From positions 124,001 to 188,000 of the forward strand of contig NTMA01000080.1 in the NCBI GenBank assembly GCA_002917075.1: a DNA stretch of 64,000 nucleotides. Direction: 5' to 3'. Position 1 is the first letter of the stretch, and every line of letters begins with the position of its first letter. Of the stretch, positions 21,087-33,900 are shown piece after piece. The notes below the pieces were generated by a model. It did not search any database and had not been told where the DNA came from. It saw only the letters and a list, made by a program, of their open reading frames with translations. The translations under genes were made by a program, and so were the position numbers. This stretch comes from Hawksworthiomyces lignivorus. Taxonomy: Eukaryota > Ascomycota > Sordariomycetes > Ophiostomatales > Ophiostomataceae.

Positions 21087-22862
21087 ATGCACAGCGTCGC
21101 TTCGGTCGTCTCGTCGGCCCTGCTCGCCGCCTCCGTGGTGCGCGGCCAGGGCGTGGGCACGCAGCAGACGGAGACGCACCCCAAGATGCCGTTCCAGAAG
21201 TGCACGGGCAAGGGCAGCTGCAGCACGGTGAACGGCGAGGTGACCATCGACGCCAACTGGCGCTGGGTGCACTCCAAGAGCGGCTACTCCAACTGCTACA
21301 CGGACAACAACTGGAACAGCACCGCGTGCGCGGACGCCGCCTCGTGCGCGTCCTCGTGCGTGGTGGACGGCGCCGACTACACGGCGACGTACGGCGCGTC
21401 GACGTCGGGCGGCGCGCTGACGCTCAAGTTCGTCACCAAGGGCCAGTACGCCACCAACATCGGCTCGCGCATGTACCTGATGGCGAGCCCCAGCAAGTAC
21501 GCCATGTTCACGCTGCTGGGCAACGAGTTTACCTTTGACGTGGACCTGAGCAAGCTGCCGGTAAGCCTCTCGGTTTGGGGCTGGCGCGCTTACGCGCCGG
21601 CTCTCGTGTTCCCTTTTATTTTGACTTTGGCTTTGGCTTTGGCAGACATCAAGCATCGCTAACTCTCTTAGTGCGGCCTCAACGGTGCTGTCTACTTCGT
21701 CTCCATGGACGAGGACGGCGGTATGAGCAAATACTCGGCCAATAAGGCTGGCGCCAAGTACGGTACGGGCTACTGCGACTCGCAGTGCCCGCGCGATCTG
21801 AAGTTTATCAACGGCAAGGTGAGCGAAGACACATGCCATTGTGCAGCACTGTCATTCTGCCTGATATCATACTGTGTCTGACAAGTGCTAAAAAATTATA
21901 GGCCAACGTTGAGGGCTGGAAGCCGTCGTCCAACGACCCGAACGCGGGCGTGGGCAACATGGGCTCCTGCTGCGCCGAGATGGACATTTGGGAGGCCAAC
22001 TCCATGGGCATGGCCTACACGCCGCACCCGTGCAAGAACAGCGCGCAGCACATGTGCAACGGCGACGACTGCGGCGGCACGTACTCGGCGACGCGGTTCG
22101 CGGGCGACTGCGACCCCGACGGCTGTGACTTCAACCCGTACCGCATGGGCGTGCACGACTTTTATGGACCTGGCAAGACGGTCGACACCACCAAGAAATT
22201 CAGCATCATCACGCAGTTCCTGGGCTCCGGCACGACGCTGACAGAGATCAAGCAGTTCTACATCCAGGGTGGCAAGAAAATCCCGCTGCCTAACACGACG
22301 TGGCCGGGCCTCTCGGGCAACTCGGTGACGCCCGAGTTCTGCAAGCAGCAGAAGATCGTCTTCAACGATACGGACCGCTTCAACGACATGGGCGGCTTCG
22401 ACACCATGGCACAGGCGCTTGCGAAGCCGATGGTGCTCGTGCTCTCACTGTGGGACGATGTATGCAGTTTTTCCCTTCCTTCTCTCTGTTTCTGTCTCTC
22501 TTTCTCCTCTTCTTCTGTTCTCGTCCTTTTTTTTTCTCTCTTTCTCGTTACGTCCATATCTCTTTCGCTCCCGTGTATACCGGCATGGTACTGACTGCTT
22601 CACAGCACTACGCCAACATGCTCTGGCTGGATTCCACCTATCCAACGGACGCCGATGCGTCGACACCTGGCAAGGGCCGTGGTTCTTGCGACACCAGCAG
22701 CGGCTCGCCCAAGGACGTCGAGTCTAAGAATGCGTACGTTTGCTTCACACCCCTTGCTTCCTTATAGTCTGCTCCACTTCTACTAACACGTCCAGGGATG
22801 CCACCGTCATCTACTCCAACATCAAGGTCGGGCCTATCGACTCAACCTACAGCGCGTCGTAG
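21087..22862 (+). CDS. cbh1: GH7 cellobiohydrolase (CBHI type) without CBM1
   Basis: Five exons (21087-21560, 21672-21818, 21902-22459, 22606-22733, 22796-22862) encode 457 residues. All junctions are GT-AG and in phase. It is a secreted exo-cellulase releasing cellobiose from the reducing ends of cellulose chains. The signal peptide is about residues 1-20 (ending VVRGQG). The catalytic motif [12 protein letters not shown] carries the nucleophile Glu, the assisting Asp and the acid/base Glu. Tunnel-loop and core segments follow the CBHI pattern rather than endoglucanase: [72 protein letters not shown]. The protein stops right after the catalytic domain, so linker and CBM1 are absent. The ATG at 21087 starts the signal peptide; an upstream Met frame is not needed. 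Confidence 0.96.
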
Positions 22863-25800
22863 AATTCTTCAATCAATGGCTGCTTCGCGAAGGGCTTCCT
22901 CTCTGCCATGATTTCATTTCAGAGACTCACTTTTCCTGGCTGTGCCTGATTTTTACCTGCTTGTTTTCTACTTTACTATACTATTCCCGTTCAAGACCGA
23001 AAACAGAATGCCGGACTTCGGCCTCTTGGATGAAGACTGCAGCTCTTCCCGAAGGTTCGTTGGCCTGCGCGATGCCGTCTATTTAGCTGTTTCCGTCCAT
23101 ATTGGATTCAAAGTACATATGTTTTCATAAAAAAAAAAGACTCTACGTATGCATATAGCTAAAATAGTTGCACACTACGGCGAAGTAACTACACATAAAG
23201 TGTTGTATAAATCTCTGCTCTATATGAAGACCCCAATATCCGTTTTCCAAGAGTACCTTTCTGGACTGTACAGCCGCAAGAAGCGAAGCAGAGACGTAAG
23301 GAAAAAAGTACAAACTCGAGTCTGAGGTTCTGATGGAAACTTTGGGAGCTGCCTGAGACAGGCTCGTTCTTTTTCTCGACCTCCTGTTGTCTCACAGCCA
23401 CCGTATTTTGTCGTCTTTTACACTTTCAATTCTGACACTAAGCCTTCACTCTGTTCATTTCTGCAATTATTACCGCTGTCCCACCGTAACCCGTACATGA
23501 TCTACGCCGAGTACATGCTTCACAAGTCACGTATTACTGTGTGCAACTGGCCGCTAAGCTGAGCCATGGAACACAGGGACCTATGCTAAGAAAAGCATTA
23601 AGGCGGGTGGAGTCCGGGGCAATGCAGACTGGGGTTTCCGAAACAACCTGCGGTTCTCTTCTTTACCCTGCTGTGTTCGTGTACGGTCTTGTGTTTGCCT
23701 CTCACGTTTCCCGACAGGATCTGTCTGGATCGACCACACCGCTACATCCAGAGCATCACAGGTGTTACGTCAAAAGAAGTCACGCGGAAGGAAAAAAAAA
23801 GAAATAACGGAAAAGGCAAAAAAGAAACAAAATTAATGGAAGAGGGGGGGTGCCACGCAAAATGAAAACCAAACAAACCGCCTCTCTGAGCTACGGTTTC
23901 TCTACATACCGGGAAGACGACGTAGTATAGAAAAGAAAAACAGAATTGATGAATCAAGGAATCAAGGTGAACGAGAGGAAGAAATAGAAGAGGAAAAGAG
24001 AGAGCAGGGCAGCAAAAGTAGACTAGCACAAGTGCAAAAAGGCAATGAAGACAGGGGTATTAATGCAGCTGACGATCTAGACACGGCTGGAAAATCAGAT
24101 TGCCTACTGAGCAAAAGACGCAGGGCAACCAAGAAGCCAAGAAAAGTGAAAAATGAGTAAAATGTGTTCTTCCCCGCAAAAACAAGGTGCCAAACAAGCT
24201 AGAAGGGGAGGGAAAACGCGTGTCCGGTTCCTGATCGTCTTGTTGTTTATTTCGGTTGCTAGGGCTCGCTAATCGAGAGACAGAACAGAGCTACCTAGAT
24301 CCTTCTTCACGTAGGCCGTAGTTGAGCATGCCTCCCGTGCGGAGTAGCTTTGGTGATACGGTCCACGACGCTACTGGTGCAGAAGGAGAGCAGACGAGAA
24401 GTCGAGAGCCGAAAGCAGGGAGAAGGGAAAACGAGACACAGGTACGAAGAACGAGGCCGAATTGTTCCACAGGAGGGCGTTTCGCTTTGTAATGGCATCG
24501 ATGAACAACGGGCTGGCAGTCTGTTCCGCCGCCTTTTTGTTTCTTTTCAAACAGGGACATTACCGTGACGTAATTTCCAATTCGCCATTGGTCTGTGTGT
24601 TCTTCTCTTTGCTTGCGGATTTTCCTCCCGTTCTGTTGTTCTTTCCTTCTCTTGTGCCTTCTTCTCCTTCTTCTGCCTACTTCTGATCCTGGCTCTGCTT
24701 CAGTTGTTGTTTCTGTTATGAGAATTCTTACGTTATTCCATCTTCACCCGTTCTTGCCTTCTCAATTATCATTTTTTTCCGGTCACATGTTGGTTCCTGC
24801 CGCGCGATCGCCGATGCATGGCTAGCGTCAAGCACCAGGTGACATACAGCGACTGCGTGTAAGAAAACAGAGCGTGGGAGAGAAGGAAAGAAGAGACGAA
24901 TGGCGTCGCAAAGAAGACCGTTTTGTGCTTTCGACAGCCAATGTAGAAAATGCCCGCGTCCCATTGTGCCATTGGAAAGGGAAAGAGCTGTATTGACCAC
25001 TTTCTTCACTTTTATTGATTTTCCTTTTTTGTTTTTCGTCCTCACCACGAAATGCTGTACTGCTTTCGGCAGAGCTGCTCTTTCTTGTGTCGCATTCGAA
25101 TTACCAAGTTCCTTGTCCTCCTAAGTTCGGATGCACACAGAGCTCTGTCCACCGCTCCCCGCCACCCCCCTCCCTTCCGACACTACGTACTCCATATTAC
25201 GCTGTACGGGTAGATTGTGGACTCCCCCTTTTGCTCTGTCCATAACTGCAAAGCTCGACCACAGAGTCGGTTTCGGGTAGGCGGGTTCTATTCCGCGCGC
25301 CGGTGCTGTTGCGAAGGCGGAGACCAGGCGCCGTCAGGCACTAAAACAGTAGCGGGGAGTTGGGGCAGATTCTGCGATGAAGGAGCTTGAGCGAGCGTCG
25401 GAGGGGGGCGGTGTGCGGTGAAGGCGGAAGGTGCGCCTGGGCGATGTGGAGGCGGCGAGCCCCCCAAACTCCCAAACTTGGGTCTGATTAACGAGTGGCC
25501 GACTTCCCAGGTGAGAAAAATAACCCACAGCGCTCCCTATCTGTACGTCGCAGAATCCACTACACTACATGTGCTAGTCGTAGAGGCCTTCGCCGTTGCA
25601 TTGTTGGGAAGAATCTTTCCAGCGGCCCCCCTAACAAGATAAAATGGAACTGCCGGGGTCCGACGACATGCACCACCCACGCGAAGCCAAAAGAATAGCG
25701 CTAAAATAGACGCAAATTGATTCTTTAGTGCGGGTTGTCAAGCGTGCCGGCAGGCTTTCTTACAGTACTCCGTATCTTTTATCATGTTATCATGATAGCG

Positions 25801-28519
25801 GCCATCTTGAAATAGCGGCCAATCAAGGAAACTGCAATTGACCCAAAAAGAAGCCAAACAAAATAAGACCGAGAGGGGCAGAAGAACATGACCCAGGCAG
25901 ATATTGCGCCGCGAGAAGAGGAGGGCAGGAAGGAAGTGCCATTGGCAATTTACGAAAAGAAGGAAGAAAAAAGTGAAAGAACAAAATCGAAGCCAGCCAA
26001 GAAGCCGCAAGACACAACCGAGAAACGTCATTGCCAAGGTTGGGAAAATGGAAACGGGGCTGTTTATTTTAACAGCCCGTCTCTAATACATGACCATGCT
26101 CACCGGCATCTGCGCCTTCTGCACACCCCCCTCCCGGCAAAAACGTCTACCACCCCCTTCGCTGGCGCTGGTCCAGATGCTGAGGCAGCCTCTGGAAAGA
26201 CAGCAGTGTTCTGTAAACGTCGTACTCCGTAAAATACGCACTGCTTGTTTTGACGGCACCAGTGGTATTAATGGTACCAATGGTACTAATGGTACTAATG
26301 GTACTGACGGTACTGACGGAACTAATAGTATTAATGACTGATATGTGCGTGACTGATGGGTGTCTCTCGCTTGCTGTGAAGCGTTGCGCACGTACGCCGG
26401 GCGCGGGCGTCCGAGTGTCGAATTTGTTGGGAAGGCAATTTACTGGAATGTAGCTTTTCTTTTCTTTTTTTCCCTTCTTCTCTGGGTTTCGTCAAGAAGT
26501 CACGATGGCCACTGTGGATGAAAACGTCCAGGGATTCAGCATGGCGCCTGTAAACCCCCAACGTTGAGCATGTGGAGGATACGCTGAAGCATAACTATTA
26601 CTGAGGTGGTGAATGGTGCTGGACAAAAGAGGGACAACTGGGAGACTCGAGGAAGGGAGAACAGCTCAACGCCAGCAGGGAGCAGCACTCCGGATGAAGC
26701 GTGGGGAAGAGAGCCTGGGCCTGTCATCGGTCTCACCGCCACTCGCCCCAATCCGTGGTCGGTGGTTGTCATTGCGAAGGTATTTTTTTGTCTCTTGGGA
26801 GTTTCCTCTCTGGATTGGGTCATCTTTCAGTGAAGTCTTGCCACGATCTCGCCTCTGGCACGATTTCTTCATCAGGTGGACGTTCACTCTTGTCATCTTG
26901 TCCAGAGCCCAGCCTGCCATCTCGGAGATTGAACTCCTTTGGCTCTTTAACTCTCTTACTCATTTCCTCATTTCCTCTTATTTCAGTATATGTGGTCTGA
27001 GTGTATTGTGGCTCAACGGTTGCGCTGTAAAATTCGTGGCCTTTTTTTTCCCTTTTTCTGTTCACACATCGTATTTGGACGGTAGCTTTCTAGCTCCTCT
27101 TCAAGAATTAAAGTACTTAGCCAGCCCTGTTCTGTACCTATCGGTACAGCTTCGGGGCAGCGCAGGTCAAGAACAAAGTTCCATGCTCCGTTATACGCTT
27201 TATTCTAAATTTGCGTCTCTCTTGCCTTGCCCTGCGCCGATAAATCGACACCCCCCCTCCTTCCTCACCTCCCTCCACACCTCATTCCTTCCCCTTTTTT
27301 GACCACCTACATGCCCCATTCAAACATCACATAGCTTATTCCGGTTTGGTCCTGGCCAACCACATGTATACTAACCCCCACGACGGTTCTAAATGCTCAT
27401 ACTACAGCGGGCAGTTTCTGCGCTCCTGTTCGTCTTCTATGATTTGCGTGTTCGTTGGCTGTAAAAACTTTCAATTAAGTACTTCTTTTTATTTTTATTT
27501 ATTTATTTTTATTTTTATTTTAAGTTTTAATAGGTGCGTTTGTTAATGGTGTCAAATTCTTTGTCAAAATTTTTTTTTTCTTTGCTTCACTTTTTTTTCT
27601 GACGTTCTTTTCAGTCACTTCGTATTCCCCTGTTGTGCCTTCTGTTCCACGTCCATTTTGTCTTCCTTCCTTTTTTACATCCTTGTTCCTTACCTCTTCT
27701 CTGGCTCCACTACAGAATTGTTTTGTCCCCTTCCCTCTTCATCTTTCTTTCTTTTTCATCTTCCTTATTATTCTCCTTGTCCTTCCATCTCCTCGAACCC
27801 TTCTCTCTGTCTTCTTCATCTTCTACTTCTTCTCCCTCCTCCTATTTATACTTAGGATACTCATCTCTGCAGCTTCACTTCCTCCCTCTGCTTGTCATTG
27901 CTCTACTTTCTTCCAACTTATAAGACATCACTCACATCCTATTGTTCACAGGTTACGTGAAATCTATTTGCGGTTCGTCTTTCATATTGCGTTCCACTTC
28001 TGCTTGTTTCCTATTTCCTCATCTCCTGCCATCACGTCATCTCTTTGCCTCATCATAGCTTATACTTCACCTAAACATCTTCGTTGTCATTTCCGGCAGT
28101 ATCTCAAAGTATATCTGATCTTTCAATATTCCATAAATCCTGTTAACCCATTGCCTCTCTTGTTTAAGCTTATTCTGTCTCCCCAAATCAAGCTTTCTCA
28201 TCTATCCTGTCTCAGATTGTTGTATCTCTCTACCTCCTTCATATCCTCCGAATCTTTCACCAGTAGCTCTTGCTAGCTTCAGTAACTTCAATACGAAAGA
28301 GATGCAACAATAATCTCCGTCCCAAAGGCTCTCCAGCAAATGTGATTTTCAATATCAAGACAAATATCGTTTTATTTTTGACCTCAACACAGCGTTTCCT
28401 ACCGTCACTTTTGCCATTCTTTCAATACAGCGCAATCTGGCCGATCACATAACCCACTGTCCTAAAATAACAACACCAGCGATACCAGCAAGGCCATCCA
28501 TACCAACAAAATCTTCACA
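22863..28519. other. Long intergenic region between GH7 and GH94 genes
   Basis: The 5.6 kb contains no supported gene. It includes a 9-bp tandem repeat (26255-26335) and a long pyrimidine-rich stretch (about 27550-28260), which probably belongs to the promoter or leader of the GH94 gene. Ser/Leu/Phe-rich frames here reflect the CT bias. Confidence 0.55.
26255..26335. repeat. 9-bp tandem repeat, consensus GGTACTAAT, nine units
   Basis: Nine units of nine bases, diverged by one to three substitutions but never by length. In the + frame they read Gly-Thr-Asn/Asp. A short frame covers it (26090-26341), but there is no other sign of coding. Confidence 0.9.
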
Positions 28520-30979
28520 ATGCCTTTCGATGTGCGACGACTCGTAGGCCCCTCTAATAATGGGGACCGCTATGACCTCACCAGCCCAACGGCCATGCCC
28601 AAGGCCGCCGGCTTCTTGTGGAATAACAAGATGATGATTCAGGCCACCTGCCGTGGCTACGCCACTGCTCAGTTCATGCAGCCAGAGCCAGCCAAGTACT
28701 CGCATGCCCCTAACTTAGAAGCCAAGACTTTCATGCAGCCCGAGCAGAGCTACTACACTGACCACCCGGGTCGTTTCGTCTATGTCCAAGATCTCGACAG
28801 CAACGACCTCTTCTCTGCTCCGTACGAGCCTGTCCGCAAGCCCCTGGACAAGTTCCTCTTCTCTGCCGGCAAGAGTGACCTGCAGTGGTCCTGCGCATTC
28901 CAGGACCTGAAAGTTGAAATGACCCTCAGCCTGCCAACGAACGACGTGGCTGAGCTGTGGACGGTCCGTGTCACCAATACCTCGCCCCGAAAGCGCCGTG
29001 TTGCCATTACTCCATACTTCGTCATTGGCTGCATGTCGTGGATGAACCAATCTGCCGACTACCGCAAAGACCTGAACGGTATTGTTGCTTCCAGTATCAC
29101 TCCCTACCAAAAGATTGATGACTACTTCAAGAATAAGTCCCTGCGTCTCAAAGACAAGACCTACTTCCTCTGTGAGACAGCCCCAGACTCCTGGGAGACT
29201 GTGTTGGACATCTTCCAGGGTGAAGGCGGCATCCAGGCACCTTCTGCGCTCCAGGAAGAGAGCTTGGGCTGCCATGATGCTCGCTACGAGACCCCCGCAG
29301 CTGTTGTGCAGTATCGTGCAGAGCTGGGAGAGGGTGAAGACCGCGAATACCGCTTCATCTTTGGCCCTGCATGCGACGACAATGAAGTTCGCTCAATGAA
29401 GGCCAAATATCTCAGCCGTGAAGGTTTTGCTCGCGCTGCGAGAGACTATGCTCGCTACATCGAGCTGGGCCGTGGCTGCTTGCAAATCGAAACGCCGGAC
29501 AAGGAGCTCGACAATTTCATCAACAACTGGCTGCCTCGCCAAGTCTACTACCACGGCGGTGTCAATCGCCTCACTACTGATCCGCAGACGCGCAACTACC
29601 TGCAGGACAACATGGGCATGGCCTACATCCGCCCTGATGCCCTTCGCAACGCCTTCCTGAAGGCTCTGTCACAACAGGAGGCCACTGGTTCTATGCCTGA
29701 TGGTATCCTACTCACAGAGGGCGCAGAGCTCAAGTACATTAACCAGGTGCCGCACACAGATCACTGCGTCTGGCTACCCATCGCTCTTGACTCGTACTTG
29801 GCCGAGACCGCAGACTTTTCCATCCTTGACATGCCTGTCAAGAGCGACGGCCATGGCGACACGCTGACCGTGTTCGAGCGTGTCAGCCGCGCCATGGACT
29901 GGTTGCTCCAAAGCCGTGACGAGCGTGGTCTCAGCTACATCGCACAGGGTGACTGGTGTGACCCGATGAACATGGTTGGCTACAAGGGCAAGGGTGTGTC
30001 GGGCTGGCTGACGCTGGCCACCGGCTACGCTCTGAAGCTCTGGGCCGATGTGTGTGACCGGCGTGCAGGCAACGCAGATCATGGCTGCACTATCGGCACT
30101 GCTGCCGACGAGGCCGATGTCAGGGCAGCCGCAGATCTCGCCATCCATTTCCGTGAAGGATCCAATGCTGTGAACGAAGCGGCTAACAAGTACTTCTGGG
30201 ACGGCGACTGGTTCGCGCGCGGTATTACCGATGATGGCATCGTCTTTGGAACGAAGAAAGACAAAGAAGGCCGCATCTGGCTGAATCCGCAGACGTGGGC
30301 TATTCTCAGCGGTGCCGCCAGCCCGGAGCAGTGCGACAAGATGCTCCCGGAAATTGACAGCCAGCTTGGCACGCCTTTTGGCGTGACCATGTTTGCGCCA
30401 CCTTTTACGGCCATGCGCGAGGATGTCGGCCGTGTGACGCAAAAATTTGCCGGTAGCGCAGAGAACGGTGCTGTCTACAACCATGCTGGCGTCTTCTACG
30501 CTCATGCTCTTTACACCATGGGTGGCCGCCAGGTCGACCGTGCCTACACTGTCTTGCGCCAGATGCTGCCTGGTCCGTCTGACGAGGACTACAAGCGCCG
30601 CGGCCAACTGCCCGTCTACATTCCCAACTACTACCGCGGTGCCTACCACCTGTTCCCGCGCACTGCCGGACGCTCAAGCCAACTGTTTAACACTGGCACC
30701 GTCTCCTGGGTGTACCGCTGCTACATTGAGGGTCTCTGCGGTCTGCGTGGTGTTCCCAAGGGCCTTCGCATCGCACCTCAACTGCCCAGCAAGTGGAACG
30801 CCATCACCGTTACGCGTCTCTTCCGCGGAGCTACATTCAAGGTCGACATCCGCCGTTCTCGCGATGTCAAGACGACGCGCGTAAAACTTGCTGGCCAGTC
30901 TACCTTCCTGGATGAGCCAATCATCACCAACATCGAATCCGGCAAGACGTACAACGTCACAGTTCTGGTGCCGCAATAG
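28520..30979 (+). CDS. GH94 phosphorylase, probable cellobionic acid phosphorylase
   Basis: This is an intronless 819-residue GH94 enzyme. GH94 members cleave beta-1,4 disaccharides with phosphate to give alpha-glucose 1-phosphate. The N-terminal beta-sandwich is about 1-300 and the (alpha/alpha)6 barrel about 340-720, with NRLTTDPQTRNYLQDNMGMA and GSMPDGILLTEGAELKYIN near the active site. The catalytic Asp is D481 in GDWCDPMNMVG; the family usually reads GDWND. WLNPQTWAILSGAAS and the phosphate-side FNTGTVSW follow. The only characterised fungal branch I recall, from Neurospora crassa, is cellobionic acid phosphorylase, which gives glucose 1-phosphate and gluconate. No signal peptide is present, so it should act in the cytosol on imported sugar. 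Chitobiose or cellobiose specificity cannot be excluded by eye. Its lack of introns contrasts with most neighbours. Confidence 0.9.
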   Translation: MPFDVRRLVGPSNNGDRYDLTSPTAMPKAAGFLWNNKMMIQATCRGYATAQFMQPEPAKYSHAPNLEAKTFMQPEQSYYTDHPGRFVYVQDLDSNDLFSAPYEPVRKPLDKFLFSAGKSDLQWSCAFQDLKVEMTLSLPTNDVAELWTVRVTNTSPRKRRVAITPYFVIGCMSWMNQSADYRKDLNGIVASSITPYQKIDDYFKNKSLRLKDKTYFLCETAPDSWETVLDIFQGEGGIQAPSALQEESLGCHDARYETPAAVVQYRAELGEGEDREYRFIFGPACDDNEVRSMKAKYLSREGFARAARDYARYIELGRGCLQIETPDKELDNFINNWLPRQVYYHGGVNRLTTDPQTRNYLQDNMGMAYIRPDALRNAFLKALSQQEATGSMPDGILLTEGAELKYINQVPHTDHCVWLPIALDSYLAETADFSILDMPVKSDGHGDTLTVFERVSRAMDWLLQSRDERGLSYIAQGDWCDPMNMVGYKGKGVSGWLTLATGYALKLWADVCDRRAGNADHGCTIGTAADEADVRAAADLAIHFREGSNAVNEAANKYFWDGDWFARGITDDGIVFGTKKDKEGRIWLNPQTWAILSGAASPEQCDKMLPEIDSQLGTPFGVTMFAPPFTAMREDVGRVTQKFAGSAENGAVYNHAGVFYAHALYTMGGRQVDRAYTVLRQMLPGPSDEDYKRRGQLPVYIPNYYRGAYHLFPRTAGRSSQLFNTGTVSWVYRCYIEGLCGLRGVPKGLRIAPQLPSKWNAITVTRLFRGATFKVDIRRSRDVKTTRVKLAGQSTFLDEPIITNIESGKTYNVTVLVPQ

Positions 30980-33900
30980 ATCTACTCCGCTGACGAGCCA
31001 ATGCTGCTTTCCGAACCCTCCCTCGACCCTTTCTGGCATTTTCATATCTTTAATGGTTGTCTCCTCTTACTGTGTAATTTCCTACGGGTGGATATTTGAT
31101 TTCAATATACGGGTCCTTACCCTTCTGTTTTGCATTTAAACACATACAGTTTTCGAGGCCTAATCGCCTACAGAGACTTCCGTCAGAAGGTTCAGGAAAG
31201 ATAAAAGCAAGGCATATCTGCATATACACGTGCGACCTTAGAAGCACTATGATTTTATTTCCGCTATTTTATGATTGTTTTCCGTCTGTCATTTCTTTGG
31301 GCCGCTTGCACATTTTATTCTATAATTTTTCTTTTTTCCTTCATAAAAAAGGGGTATAGGTGAAGACACAAATCAGAATCCCGACATCTGATTGCTAGTA
31401 AACGAAGATGGATTTACTTATCTTGCTTACGGATTTCCTTTTTTGATCGATCTTGCGTACACGTTCTGACCGCACTGATATGCTGTTCTGTTGTTTAGAT
31501 AGCCGATCGTACACAAAAATAGGACGGGTCTCGACCGTGGACCGCACAAGACATAAAGCAAACCCAAAGCGTGCGGCTGCAGCCGTATCGTGCCCCAGTA
31601 TCAGAGTGTATGACGGCAGTCTTATCTTAATTACGGTAACCTTTATTTTTAATTACTCTCTTCTCCTTAATTGGTCTTGGACCCGATTGCAGGATTAATT
31701 GCTGTTTTCGAGCTGCTAAAAAAGAGCAGCACCATGACGATGCACCGAGAAGAGAGAAGAAGCTACACAGAGCTGAAAAAGGGGTACAACAGTGTACTTT
31801 GCCGTCCTGAAGAGGAAAAAGAGTGCAGATTTATTTTCCTCAGTCTAACGGATTCCGTCAAAGGCAGTTAAAAGAACAGTGTAAAACTTGGAAGCCGCAA
31901 AGGTGAGCATGCAAGCATCTCCGCGTGTTGTCTTCCCCACGTGAACAAAAGAAGCTTCTTGCGGACCAGGACAAGACAGAGTAGGGGGAAACGAAAGCTG
32001 CAACCCACGCCATCAACCCGTCATGTGTGCTGCAGAGATTCCTCTTTTTCTCGGGGAACCCCCATGTCTCCCCCATGCAAGTGAGATGCTGTGCTATTTC
32101 GTTGTTATTGTCTACCCACGCCTATCCCACGCGGAGTAATTTTCTGCGCAGACAGCAGACAGCAAAACACCGTCTTGCGGGAATTAAGAGATCAACGTTC
32201 AGAAAATAAGGAAGCCGGCAGAAAGTCGGGGAACAAAAGTACAACATTGCCGAGAGTCAATTCTTGTCCTGTATAGTTTTCGTTAATGCAGAGCAAAGAA
32301 ACGCCCAAGAACAAGGATGCCGTCTTCCTCTTCCGCTTCGCCCCATCAGATACAATGAAGCACCATGCTGCAGTAGCAAAATTACCAAATGAGCTTTGAG
32401 TGGGGGTCAGCTCGACATGGGGGAAGCTCCAAGGTTAAGATAACGATAAAATGGGTTAATTTTAACAGCTCTCCCAAGAGAAGAACGAGCAGCTGTACGG
32501 AGTATCGTGCACCAGATCTTTGGTCGTCGCTCTCGCCCCGGGTTAGCAAGGCCCGGCGCCGGAGCGGTATCGGGGATGATTGTTTCTTTTTTTGCCCCAT
32601 TTTCATTTCCTCGTATATCGCTTCTTTTCTTAAGTTTTTTGCTTTTGCCGTTCCCGATTTTTGCACTTCGCCTAATTGTGCCACTTCCGATTGCTGCCTT
32701 TTTTCGAGTTCTTTGCAGCATGTTTTGCCGTGCCGCGCGCCAGCACCCACTATGCAGAACATGCGTTTTTTCAACGGCTCCCTCCCGGCAGGCCCCTCCC
32801 CATTAAAGATGGAGCTTGTGCAGCGATCGAGCTCTCCACTCTTCCTTGCCCACTACCCGGAGCCCCGTATTCTTACACGACAACCAGCTAGTCCGTAGAC
32901 AGAACTCTACCGGCCTGACTTGCTAATGCTCACCGCCGACGTCAATGTTTTGCAAAAACCAAAAAAAAAGGGCCTAAAAAACTATCCTACATCCATGATA
33001 GTTCTAGGTTTTGCAGCGGTAACATTCTTATCAATGGATCCATTTCGTAGGAGACTTTCCCTTACGCTGGTAGTCCACCTACCGGCGACCGTGTGAGCAT
33101 CTTTTACAACTGCCGTCTTGGCGGCGAGGAATGAAGACCCGGCCGGACCGCCCGGCAGAGAGGAGCATTCCTTTCCTTTTCCTTTCCTCTTTTTTTTTCC
33201 CCCGCAAAAATAAAAGGCCGCACATCCGTCCACAAATAAGATCGAGTAACAAGAACCAAAAGGAAGAGGAACAAAAAAACCTGATCGGCCCTTCCTTCAT
33301 ACAGCACCAAATGAGCGCACACACGCCCTTGTCAAGCTGGTGGATGGCTCGGGACAGGCACACGAAAGCAGAGGGTTGCATATCCAGCACAGCGAGGTGG
33401 TGGTGGGGGCGTGCGCAATCGTCCAACAGCAGTGCTGTGCAAGTACCTATAATAGAGATGCTGTAGAAGGTGAATTTAGGTGTTCCAAGTACCAAGTACC
33501 GTAGAAAACAAATTAATTATCGCTAAATCCTCTTCTCTAACTAGCCATTATGTTTTTACTATTGCCCGAAAGATTGTGGCTTTGCAGTGCCAAGTTGTAC
33601 TTATCAGGAATTTACAAAGCCGTCAATGCTCAGCACAATTTCAGGGCGGTCGCGGTTATATGAATTTACGCCCCGTAAACGAGATTTGCATCACTGAGAG
33701 CAGCTGCACTTCTCCTTTACGCCAGCTGCCAGGTTTGTGTTACACAGACCGCTGACATCAGCTAATTTTTGCACTCTGAATGTTTAATCGTTACTATTGG
33801 ACTGTCCAGAAGCAACAGCATGGGGAGATGATCAGAGCCCAAAAGCAACGTAGGGTTTGGCGCCCAACCCAACATATTGCATCCAGTTTGCTTCGGCAGC

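Noticed and set aside
26090..26341. 83-codon frame covering the Gly-Thr-Asn repeat as a collagen-like gene
   Set aside because: No signal peptide, no neighbouring exons and no family resemblance outside the repeat.
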